Shown here in pieces: positions 6,739-12,683 of a DNA stretch of 12,828 bases. Each line of letters begins with the position of its first letter. Position 1 is the stretch's first letter. The translations under genes and the position numbers were made by a program. Below the pieces are notes generated by a model. The model was not told where the DNA came from. It saw nothing but the letters and a program-made list of their open reading frames with translations, and did no database searches. The stretch lies in NCBI GenBank assembly GCA_003646305.1, contig QNFJ01000040.1, positions 1 through 12,828 of the forward strand. Reading direction: 5' to 3'. The stretch is from Gammaproteobacteria bacterium. GTDB lineage: Bacteria > Pseudomonadota > Gammaproteobacteria > Methylococcales > UBA2780.

Positions 6739-8583
6739 TTAATCTACAAATAGGGGTTCTGTACCTGGAATCTGGTTAATCATCTCTTTAATTTGATGAC
6801 TTCCACTCTCCAGAATCTCGCTAGATGGCTTACCCAGCAGATAGCCCTGAATGTAATCAATGCCAAAATCCTTTAAGAGAGCCGCCGTTTCTATATTTTC
6901 AACATACTCAGCAATGGTTTTTTTACCAAGATTTTTAGCAATATCAATCATTGCTTTAACAAGCACCTGATCGGTCTCATCCGAAACTAAATTCTGAATA
7001 AATTGCCCATCAATTTTTAGGTAGTCAACGGGAAAATTCTTAACGTAGTTAAAAGAACTGAAGCCAGCACCAAAGTCATCCAGCGCAAAATGACAACCCA
7101 GTGCGCGAATTCTAGCGACCAGTTCTCTGGTTTTATCGAAATTATTAATTGCTGCTGTTTCAGTAATCTCAAAAGTCAATCTCGAGGCTGAAACCCATGT
7201 TGTTTCAAGCTTCTGCTTGATCAGGGGTAAAATTGCCACATCCTGAAACGCATAGGTCGACAAGTTTATCGCTAAAGAAGTCTTTGAATCTGTCTCAGGA
7301 AGCCCAGCCAAAAAGTCAATTGCATTTTCAATCACCCACATATCGAGGTTATGAATAAGTCCCATGCGCTCCGCAACCGGAATAAATTGATCAGGCCCAA
7401 TTAACGTTCCACCTTCACCTTTCATTCTTAGTAGAACTTCATAATGGGAGACTTCCCCATCAGACAAACGAACAATAGGCTGAAAGTACAGCACAAACCG
7501 GTTTAAGCTCAGTGCCTCACGAATAACCGGAACCCAATGCACATCATCTCTTAATTTGTGGGTGGCCGTATCTCTCTTATCGAACAGGTGTATTTTATTC
7601 CGCCCCTGTGACTTAGCAACGTAGCAAGCCTGATGAGCATGCGAAATAATTTCACTAGGCCGACTAATAGCCTCCGACCGCTCTAACATCGCTATGCCAA
7701 CGCTGGCTGAAACATGGTAGCTTTTATCTCCCGTTACAAAATGCTGCTCATCTACACGAATACGTAACAATTCAGCCAAATCCATGGCCTGTTTTTGATT
7801 AACCCCTTCAAGCAAAATACAGAATTCATCTGCACCAATCCTTGCAATATGCTGATTTTTATCAAGCTCTTTTCTGATCTGCTTTACAACAGAAACCAAC
7901 AACCTGTCGCCGGTCTCGTGACCCTCTATATCATTGATAACATTAAAGTTATCAAGATCCAGATAAAGAAGCGCACCACAACGATTAAAATTTCTACAGT
8001 GATGAATTGATAGTTCTAACGATTTCTCAAGGCTTCTGTGGTTAGCAAGCCCTGTTAATTCATCGTGTGAAATTAAATATTTAAGCCTCGCTTCCATCAC
8101 TTTCCGTTCAGAAAGCTCATCAATAAGTGACTCTTCGTGCTCTCGCCTGATATCTCTTTCTCTCTTCAACAAGAGGCAAAGATGTACGAGTGAATCCATC
8201 TCTGATTTGTTAATTGGCTTCGAAATCAGCTCAATTGCATTATTTTTGCATTCACTCGGAATAATCGGCAGCTCAAGATCAGCTTTAGATTCTAAAGTAA
8301 TGATAACGGGGATACGGCTATTTTCATCAAAGCGATTGATGCTCTGGCAAATATTTTGAACTTCGCAATTAGGCAACTTATGGTTCAAAATGATCAGGCC
8401 CAACTCACCCAACTGGCTGTAAAACCCTCTGAGTATCTCCAGCAACTGCCCACCATCTCGAGCCCAAAGGATATTTTTGTATCCCGAAGCCAATAAGATT
8501 GAATTTATCTCTCGATAGCTAGACTCATCACCTTCAGCAACAAGTATCGCTTTCCCCTCTATTGAATGATCATTTCGAATCAT
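6739..8583 (-). CDS. REC-GGDEF-EAL protein, degenerate receiver and GGDEF, predicted c-di-GMP phosphodiesterase
   Basis: This 614-aa cytoplasmic protein has three domains. The N-terminal receiver-like domain (about 11-140) keeps the Lys-Pro pair (K122-P123), but the phosphoacceptor position in LGLIILNHKLP holds Asn67 and the acidic pocket reads EGDE (17-20), so it is probably not phosphorylated. A charged helix (about 140-165) leads to the GGDEF domain (about 165-335), whose signature is G250-A-D-E-F and which has no RxxD inhibitory site. Diguanylate cyclase activity is therefore unlikely. The EAL domain (about 350-595) reads E382-V-L but retains N440, E472, D502-D503, K523, E559 and Q579, the set needed for metal-dependent c-di-GMP hydrolysis. 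The ATG at 8583 gives a full receiver fold; its Shine-Dalgarno is weak. It is transcribed away from the HDOD gene across a 270-bp region. Net phosphodiesterase activity is inference from residues. Confidence 0.9.
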   Translation of the reverse strand: MIRNDHSIEGKAILVAEGDESSYREINSILLASGYKNILWARDGGQLLEILRGFYSQLGELGLIILNHKLPNCEVQNICQSINRFDENSRIPVIITLESKADLELPIIPSECKNNAIELISKPINKSEMDSLVHLCLLLKRERDIRREHEESLIDELSERKVMEARLKYLISHDELTGLANHRSLEKSLELSIHHCRNFNRCGALLYLDLDNFNVINDIEGHETGDRLLVSVVKQIRKELDKNQHIARIGADEFCILLEGVNQKQAMDLAELLRIRVDEQHFVTGDKSYHVSASVGIAMLERSEAISRPSEIISHAHQACYVAKSQGRNKIHLFDKRDTATHKLRDDVHWVPVIREALSLNRFVLYFQPIVRLSDGEVSHYEVLLRMKGEGGTLIGPDQFIPVAERMGLIHNLDMWVIENAIDFLAGLPETDSKTSLAINLSTYAFQDVAILPLIKQKLETTWVSASRLTFEITETAAINNFDKTRELVARIRALGCHFALDDFGAGFSSFNYVKNFPVDYLKIDGQFIQNLVSDETDQVLVKAMIDIAKNLGKKTIAEYVENIETAALLKDFGIDYIQGYLLGKPSSEILESGSHQIKEMINQIPGTEPLFVD

Positions 8584-8646
8584 AAGTACGCCAAGCTTTT
8601 TTTATTTTTAGCCCTTTCAAAAAGGCTTTAGTTATTTTTATATAAT

Positions 8647-8704
8647 TTTCAATCACTTTATGATGAATCTTAAGATGCTGTCAAGAAAAAACTTTCAATC
8701 ACTT
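8647..8704. repeat. 12-bp direct repeat bracketing the minus-strand promoter
   Basis: TTTCAATCACTT occurs exactly at 8647-8658 and 8693-8704, 46 bp apart start to start. On the minus strand one copy lies 8 bp upstream of the candidate -35 box and the other overlaps the candidate -10. This placement fits a pair of regulator sites for the GGDEF-EAL gene, but no known regulator motif is recognised and chance in AT-rich sequence is possible. Confidence 0.5.
8657..8684 (-). promoter_or_regulatory. Candidate sigma-70 promoter for the REC-GGDEF-EAL gene
   Basis: On the minus strand a perfect -35 hexamer TTGACA (8684-8679) is followed after 16 bp by the -10-like CATAAA (8662-8657). The predicted leader to the ATG at 8583 is about 65 nt. 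The -35 is strong, the -10 moderate. Confidence 0.5.
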
Positions 8705-8784
8705 GACTCTAGGGTGTTTATTACTCTACATCATTTCTTAATAACAGCTCTCTCCAACTAAATATAGTTGAGTTCTTTGAAAAT

Positions 8785-8812
8785 TGGATTAAATGAATCA
8801 TGTTCTATACTG
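8785..8812 (+). promoter_or_regulatory. Candidate sigma-70 promoter for the HDOD gene
   Basis: TTGGAT (8785-8790) and TATACT (8807-8812, 5 of 6 to consensus) are 16 bp apart, placing the transcript start near 8819 and giving a leader of about 35 nt before the ATG at 8854. Confidence 0.5.
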
Positions 8813-8853
8813 GGGTGGGATAAATTTAAAAAAAGCACAAAGAGACTTCCCTC

Positions 8854-9702
8854 ATGCTAACACCCAAAGAAATTATTACCGGCAGCACAGAGCTGGCCTC
8901 ACCGCCCGATATTTACCTAAAGATTACTGCGACTCTGGATGACTCATCAAAAAATGCACATGATCTTGCTGAAATTATTGATCTTGATGCGGGACTTGCA
9001 ACACGAATTCTTCGATTAGTGAATAGCGCTTTTTATAGCTTCTCCGCAAATATCACTTCAGTTTCCCACGCCGTATCTATAATTGGGGCTAGAGAGCTTA
9101 GAAATCTGGTCTTAACAACCGTTGTAGTAGATCGCTTCTCAAAGCTTCCAAATGGACTCATTACCATGGATGATTTCTGGAGTCTGTCGATCAAATGCGC
9201 GCTCTTTTCCCGCTCACTAGGGCAACATCACATAAACCGTGCAGAGATGGATGCACTTTTCATTTGTGGTCTATTGCATAAAATTGGGTTAATTATTATC
9301 TACAGCAAATTGCCAGAACTGGCACGGTCGGCCATCATCCTTTCTGACGAACAATCGATTTCAGAGGCACAAGCACAAGATGAAGTGCTTGGTTTTAACT
9401 ACGCTGATGTAGGGGCAACTCTGGCCGAGCAATGGCAATTACCCGATGTGATACAAATGACTTTACGTAATCACCTTAATCCAGAATTGGGCCAACCCCA
9501 TTCTGTTGAATCTGGGATTGTCTGTCTCGCACGCAGACTGAGTGAAATTGATACCTCTGATAAGGAGGCATTTTCCGGGTTTTTAGCGTCCAGCAATGCC
9601 TTATGGCAGCTAGTCGAGCTTAAAAGTGAACTGCTTGGAATAGTTCTACCTGAAGTAGATGAGCTATTTTCTGAGACCTATCGAATGATCTATCAAGCCT
9701 GA
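8854..9702 (+). CDS. Stand-alone HDOD-domain protein
   Basis: HDOD domains are helical relatives of HD phosphohydrolases that lack catalysis and appear as signalling or scaffold modules, often around c-di-GMP and chemotaxis-like pathways. The 282-aa product has the family's usual segments: the N-terminal LASPPDIYLKI, then IIDLDAGLATRILRLVNSAF (41-60), SVSHAVSIIGARELRNLVL (69-87) and the GLLHKIGLIII block (139-149). The HD position reads H142-K143, so metal-dependent hydrolase activity is not expected. The second half (about 215-282) has no recognised domain. The ATG at 8854 follows a purine stretch AGAGA about 10 nt upstream. It is divergent from the GGDEF-EAL gene, which suggests a shared c-di-GMP pathway, and its stop overlaps the yafJ stop by 10 bp on the opposite strand. 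Confidence 0.88.
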   Translation: MLTPKEIITGSTELASPPDIYLKITATLDDSSKNAHDLAEIIDLDAGLATRILRLVNSAFYSFSANITSVSHAVSIIGARELRNLVLTTVVVDRFSKLPNGLITMDDFWSLSIKCALFSRSLGQHHINRAEMDALFICGLLHKIGLIIIYSKLPELARSAIILSDEQSISEAQAQDEVLGFNYADVGATLAEQWQLPDVIQMTLRNHLNPELGQPHSVESGIVCLARRLSEIDTSDKEAFSGFLASSNALWQLVELKSELLGIVLPEVDELFSETYRMIYQA

Positions 9703-10466
9703 TAGCAAAGCTCTCCCTCTTCAAATACAACCAATTCATTGCTAGCCATTTTCTTCCAGGTTTCATTTTTGGTTAGTGGTTTTGTTGCAATAACCGTCAC
9801 AATATCACCCGGTGTTGTCTCTTCATGAAAGTTAACCGCCATCTCAGCGTCGATTAGTTGAGCATTTCCGAATGGCGCTCGGCGTGTCAACCAAGAGAGG
9901 TGATTGCCGCAGTGCGCAAAAAGATAACGAGCATCACTCAAGAGATAATTAAATACACCCAGTTCACTTAATTCTCTGCTTAACTTATGTACGAAACGCC
10001 AAAGCGTTTCAGGTTGCCTGGGTGGTTTAGAGAACCTTAATCTGATTTGATCCAGCATCCAGCAAAAAGCCCACTCGCTATCTGTTGTCCCAACGGGTTT
10101 ATAAAACTCAAGAGACTTCTTTTTGATCCCTTTTAGTTGCCCATTGTGGGCAAAAGACCAGGTTTTCCCCCAGAGTTCGCGATAAAAAGGGTGCGTATTC
10201 TCAAGACAGACTCGTCCGCGGTTAGCCTGCCTGATATGACAAATAATGGTCTTGCTCTTGATTGAATAAGTCTGAACCAGGTCGGCAATTTTTGAGTCAC
10301 TGCTCGGTTGAGGATCGTGAAAAAGGCGAATACCTTTCCCCTCATAAAAAGCCACCCCCCACCCATCACGATGCGGCCCAGTACGGCCACCACGCTGCAT
10401 CAGCCCAGTAAAACTAAAACAGATATCTGTCGGGACATTCGCACTCATCCCCAATAATTCACACAT
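9693..10466 (-). CDS. yafJ: YafJ, class II glutamine amidotransferase-type protein
   Basis: The 257-aa product aligns with E. coli YafJ (255 aa) almost throughout, from MCELLGMSANVPTDICFSF to RRAPFGNAQLID and VTVIATKPLTKNETW. It is an N-terminal-nucleophile (Ntn) glutamine amidotransferase fold: Cys2 would be the nucleophile after Met removal, with HIRQANRG (77-84), the AHNGQL oxyanion segment (106-111) and TTDSE (127-131) supporting glutamine binding. Family proteins of this type hydrolyse glutamine or a gamma-glutamyl amide; the E. coli physiological substrate is not settled to my knowledge, and no synthetase domain is fused. The ATG at 10466 lies 13 bp after the small lipoprotein gene, so the two are likely cotranscribed. 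The 3' end overlaps the convergent HDOD gene by 10 bp, leaving no room for an intergenic terminator. Confidence 0.93.
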   Translation of the reverse strand: MCELLGMSANVPTDICFSFTGLMQRGGRTGPHRDGWGVAFYEGKGIRLFHDPQPSSDSKIADLVQTYSIKSKTIICHIRQANRGRVCLENTHPFYRELWGKTWSFAHNGQLKGIKKKSLEFYKPVGTTDSEWAFCWMLDQIRLRFSKPPRQPETLWRFVHKLSRELSELGVFNYLLSDARYLFAHCGNHLSWLTRRAPFGNAQLIDAEMAVNFHEETTPGDIVTVIATKPLTKNETWKKMASNELVVFEEGELCYQA

Positions 10467-10479
10467 CGTATTAAACGAC

Positions 10480-10767
10480 CTATTTTATTTCTTCAAGATA
10501 AGAGCGTTCTATAGGGGTTTGGACATAGACTTTTTTGCCATCAACTGTTGCCCAAAAATAATAATAGCCCTTGTCTGGATCCGATGTGACTTTACTATTT
10601 TTAATTATCCACTCTTTAACATGAGAGCCATCTGCATAAGTGACCTTGTAATCACCCTCCAGCCATGTCACACCAAGACGTGATAGCCGGTTCTGCTGCT
10701 CCTCTGAGCAACCAGACAAGCCTAACATTAGCGCCACTAACAGTGGCAATAGCAAAAAAAGTTTCAT
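10480..10767 (-). CDS. Small predicted lipoprotein, function unknown
   Basis: This is a 95-aa protein with a clear lipoprotein signal: K2, a hydrophobic core of Leu/Ala/Val, and lipobox L17-S18-G19-C20. Ser21-Glu22 after the Cys do not match the classic inner-membrane Asp+2 signal, so an outer-membrane location is favoured. The mature part (about 75 aa) is rich in aromatics and beta propensity (GDYKVTYADGSHVKEWIIK, then GYYYFWATVDGKKVYVQTPI), which suggests one small beta domain. I do not recognise the family. The ATG at 10767 has AGAAAG about 7 nt upstream. It is divergent from lexA with 141 bp between the start codons and lies 13 bp upstream of yafJ in the same direction. Whether the LexA boxes near 10849-10895 affect it is unknown. 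Confidence 0.8.
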   Translation of the reverse strand: MKLFLLLPLLVALMLGLSGCSEEQQNRLSRLGVTWLEGDYKVTYADGSHVKEWIIKNSKVTSDPDKGYYYFWATVDGKKVYVQTPIERSYLEEIK

Positions 10768-10804
10768 TTTTATATCTTTCTTTTAATAAAAATTATGATT
10801 TCTA

Positions 10805-10810
10805 ATTATA
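10805..10810 (-). promoter_or_regulatory. Candidate -10 box for the lipoprotein-yafJ transcript
   Basis: A perfect TATAAT lies on the minus strand at 10810-10805, about 38 nt before the lipoprotein ATG. No good -35 is found at 16-18 bp (best is TTCTTT at 17), so an activator or a weak promoter is possible. Confidence 0.35.
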
Positions 10811-10846
10811 CCGATAATGTGCAAAACAAAGAATGTAAATAAACAG

Positions 10847-10875
10847 TTGTTCTCTATTTGTTCTTCTGTTAGATT
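10847..10875 (+). promoter_or_regulatory. Candidate lexA promoter
   Basis: TTGTTC (10847-10852) and TAGATT (10870-10875) are separated by 17 bp. The predicted start is near 10882. The upstream LexA box covers the -35 and spacer and the downstream box covers the start site, which is the layout expected for autorepression. Confidence 0.5.
10849..10863 (+). promoter_or_regulatory. LexA operator box 1, GTTC-N7-GTTC
   Basis: GTTC at 10849-10852 and again at 10860-10863 with seven bases between, so the half-sites are 11 bp apart. This is the LexA box form known from alphaproteobacteria. It overlaps the candidate -35 of lexA. A second, inverted copy follows at 10881. Confidence 0.75.
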
Positions 10876-10880
10876 GAATA

Positions 10881-10895
10881 GAACAGATAGAGAAC
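10881..10895 (-). promoter_or_regulatory. LexA operator box 2, GAAC-N7-GAAC (inverted copy of box 1)
   Basis: GAAC at 10881-10884 and 10892-10895 with seven bases between. With box 1 it forms an inverted repeat with 16-bp arms (10849-10864 and 10880-10895), 15 of 16 bases pairing, and a 15-nt loop. The spacer bases also match, so a shared operator sequence is likely rather than chance GTTC words. Confidence 0.75.
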
Positions 10896-10908
10896 GAGAG
10901 GCGGTAAA

Positions 10909-11526
10909 ATGAAATATGAAACTGAAACGCTAACCCGAAGGCAAGAGGAAATTTATAATTTCTTGCGCGATCACCAGGAACACTTCTCCACCGCACCAAC
11001 ACTGGATGAACTCTGCAAAATGCTTGGTGTGAAGTCGCGCGGCTCGCTTCATAAACACATACAGGCACTGACTGAAGCTGGACTGATAGAACCAGCCGAA
11101 AAGAGGCAACGGGGTATTCGCTTAACAAGTTATGAGGTTAATCATGTCGATGAACTTCCCTTTCTTGGCCGTATTGCTGCCGGCAGCCCGATCGAGGCGA
11201 TTGAAATTCCTGAGTCGATAGAAGTACCCCAAATGCTCCGGTCGAACGGCCAGTGCTACGTCCTCCAGATCAGGGGAGATTCAATGATTGATGATGGCAT
11301 TTTTGATGGTGACTGGGTTGTCATCGAAAAACGAGAACAAGCTCGAAATGGTGAAATCGTTGTTGCTCTGATAGAAGGTAGGGAGGCAACTTTGAAGAGA
11401 ATCGAGCAGTGTCCCAATGAAGTCATTCTGTACCCCGCTAATTCCACCATGAAACCCATGCATTTCAGCCCCGAGCAGGTACAGGTACAAGGAGTCGTCG
11501 TTGGACAAATGAGAAGTTACAGATAA
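10909..11526 (+). CDS. lexA: LexA, SOS response repressor
   Basis: LexA represses SOS genes and self-cleaves when RecA filaments form on damaged DNA. The 205-aa product (E. coli 202) has an N-terminal winged helix-turn-helix (about 1-70; TLTRRQEEIYNFL would be E. coli-like LTARQQEVFDLI) and a C-terminal S24 peptidase domain. The cleavage site is A91-G92 in GRIAAGSPIEA, nucleophile S125 in RGDSMIDDG and general base K163 in EATLKRIE, all in place. The recognition-helix region reads KSRGSLHKHIQAL, unlike RSPNAAEEHLKAL of E. coli, in keeping with the different operator found upstream. The ATG at 10909 has AGAGG 7 nt upstream. Two operator boxes imply autoregulation. A 50-aa membrane protein gene follows 21 bp after the stop and probably shares the transcript. 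Confidence 0.97.
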   Translation: MKYETETLTRRQEEIYNFLRDHQEHFSTAPTLDELCKMLGVKSRGSLHKHIQALTEAGLIEPAEKRQRGIRLTSYEVNHVDELPFLGRIAAGSPIEAIEIPESIEVPQMLRSNGQCYVLQIRGDSMIDDGIFDGDWVVIEKREQARNGEIVVALIEGREATLKRIEQCPNEVILYPANSTMKPMHFSPEQVQVQGVVVGQMRSYR

Positions 11527-11547
11527 GAAAATAGTTAGGAGAAGAAC

Positions 11548-11700
11548 ATGAATAAAGCAATCCACATGCAGGACCAGATAAAAAACCGCATCAACCTAAT
11601 CATGAGAGATGATGAAAGCTGGTCGATTGATGATATAGCCCAAACGGCCGTTAGCGTTGTCTTGGTGATGGTTTTTTTAACTGTTGGAATCGTTTGGTAG
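11548..11700 (+). CDS. 50-aa single-helix membrane protein in the lexA operon, function unknown
   Basis: This small gene lies 21 bp after lexA behind a strong Shine-Dalgarno (AGGAG, 6 nt before the ATG). The product MNKAIHMQDQIKNRINLIMR (1-20) is a charged amphipathic-looking segment, followed by acidic DDESWSIDD (21-29) and a hydrophobic helix of about 18-20 residues (31-50) that ends at Trp50, giving almost no periplasmic tail. The expected topology is N-in with the C-terminus at the outer face, but the charge bias is not decisive. I recognise no family. Position and ribosome site make it very likely to be translated and SOS-induced with LexA. Small SOS-induced membrane proteins elsewhere (SidA in Caulobacter, YneA in Bacillus) stop cell division, and in Pseudomonas the gene after lexA is sulA, so a checkpoint role is a reasonable but untested inference. 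Confidence 0.75.
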   Translation: MNKAIHMQDQIKNRINLIMRDDESWSIDDIAQTAVSVVLVMVFLTVGIVW

Positions 11701-11742
11701 AACTAATTCCGAGTGTTTCTGTATAACCTAATCAGAGATTTT

Positions 11743-11958
11743 CTAAGAACGTTTAGAGTGTTTGTTCTGCCAGCGTTTTGTTAGCCCAAAGGCAAAAATA
11801 GCGGAGAAGACGATCGCTGTCATCATGATGTTTTCGCGTGAGGCGTTCAGAAGCCAGGCGATTAAAGCACCAACACCACCGCCTATACTGCTATAGGTCA
11901 TACCTCTCATAAAACGGCAGACAGCACAGTCACGGTTAATTACTTTTCTTACCATCAT
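11743..11958 (-). CDS. Small two-helix membrane protein with CxxC motif, function unknown
   Basis: This is a 71-aa predicted inner-membrane protein. The basic N-terminus (VRKVINRDCAVCRFMRG) carries C11-x-x-C14, then a Gly-rich helix (about 22-37, SSIGGGVGALIAWLL), a short loop NASREN, a second helix (about 43-60) and a strongly basic tail (KRWQNKHSKRS). Positive charge at both ends predicts a hairpin with both termini in the cytoplasm. The CxxC pair could bind metal or form a disulfide, but two cysteines alone are weak evidence. The start could be ATG 11958 or the adjacent ATG 11955; GATGAG just upstream is a poor ribosome site. It converges on the lexA operon with 42 bp between stops. No family is recognised. 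The alternative is a spurious ORF, but length, helices and charge pattern argue for a real gene. Confidence 0.6.
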   Translation of the reverse strand: MMVRKVINRDCAVCRFMRGMTYSSIGGGVGALIAWLLNASRENIMMTAIVFSAIFAFGLTKRWQNKHSKRS

Positions 11959-12349
11959 CTCATCAGTCTATTTACGTTTAGCTCGTTGTTACAGTGACTA
12001 TCACCGAAATGCCACTATTGCAGTAGCGCTTCGGCCTGGTGTGCATTCCGCTCTTGACCCAAAATAGAGAGACTGTTCAGGATTCTGTGTCAAAGTAAAA
12101 ACACCTGATCTATCTCATCACAGGTTGCCTGACCATTGATTTTTTAGACTGAATCCGCTTCGCGTCCAATAAAAATCTCGTTCTCATGTTTTAAAAACTC
12201 ATTCCGAACGATAACTTATTTAAGACAAAATCACTATTTATTCACCTAACCCCTGGGACAAAAAGAGGACGCTAAAAGACAGTCGAATAGTTAGAAAAGA
12301 TGAAGACGCATGATTGCAAGACTTAATCCTAATTTTTTTAGCTTTTTAC
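11959..12349. other. Gene-poor stretch of about 390 bp, possible insertion-sequence remnant
   Basis: No ORF of credible length is present on either strand; short frames are closed by stops within about 25 codons. The segment around 12071-12096 (GACTGTTCAGGATTCTGTGT and following) resembles, from memory, the terminal repeats of IS256-family elements, but no matching second end or transposase fragment was found. No tRNA, attC-like or CRISPR repeat structure was recognised. This stretch separates the small membrane protein gene from the decayed toxin. Confidence 0.35.
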
Positions 12350-12683
12350 TCAATATGAGAACAACTCTTGAAGACATTCGCATAATTTTTCTTGAGTATT
12401 ACTACCAACTACTCCTAAATTTTTGACTAATCATGATTTATCAACTGCCCTGATTTGGTCAAGGAGAATTAGCCCATTCTTTCCTTCAAACTCACATTCA
12501 ACTCTACAAGGAAACTCAAATCTTTTCGTTGTCATAGGAGCTACAAGTACGGTAGAAAGGGCAGCCTGCCATTTCATTAGGAGAAATTACAACGCAAGGT
12601 CTTGTTTTATTAATTTCTCTACCTTTTGTTGGGCTAAGCTCTACAAGCCATACCTCGAAACGCTCTATTTTACGGTTTACCAT
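12350..12683 (-). pseudogene. MazF/PemK-type mRNA interferase, inactivated by frameshift and nonsense
   Basis: Three fragments line up with a MazF toxin of about 110 aa. The first frame from ATG 12683 reads MVNRKIERFEVWLVELSP, REINKTRPCVVISPNEM and then diverges to a stop after 58 residues. From about 12568 another frame continues QAALSTVLVAPMTTKRFEFP and EFEGKNGLILLDQIRAVDKS. Removing one G after the NEM codon (near 12569) joins them exactly. A TGA at 12433-12431 then stands where homologues have Arg after DKS (CGA to TGA fits), and the frame resumes LVKNLGVVGSNTQEKLCECL to the natural TGA at 12352-12350. The active toxin would be a ribosome-independent endoribonuclease. The ATG overlaps the antitoxin stop by 7 nt (ATGGTAA), normal for the family. 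Two independent lesions make a functional full-length toxin unlikely. Confidence 0.87.

Noticed and set aside
8778..8812. TTGAAA paired with TATACT as the HDOD promoter
   Set aside because: The 23-bp spacing is too long; TTGGAT at 16 bp from the same -10 is a better pair.
10866..10886. CTGT ... ACAG as an enteric-type LexA box before lexA
   Set aside because: The spacing is 13 bases instead of 8, and the GTTC-N7-GTTC sites explain the same sequence better.
11671..11677. T7 run in the 50-aa gene as a terminator
   Set aside because: It lies inside the coding sequence of the transmembrane helix and has no GC-rich stem directly upstream.
12241..12260. Integron attC-like core (ACCTAAC) near the toxin remnant
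   Set aside because: Only one RYYYAAC-like word is present, with no matching GTTRRRY partner or imperfect palindrome between.
12431..12569. Programmed frameshift plus stop-codon readthrough (recoding) in the toxin gene
   Set aside because: No slippery run or downstream structure is evident at the shift, and a second unrelated lesion makes simple decay far more likely.
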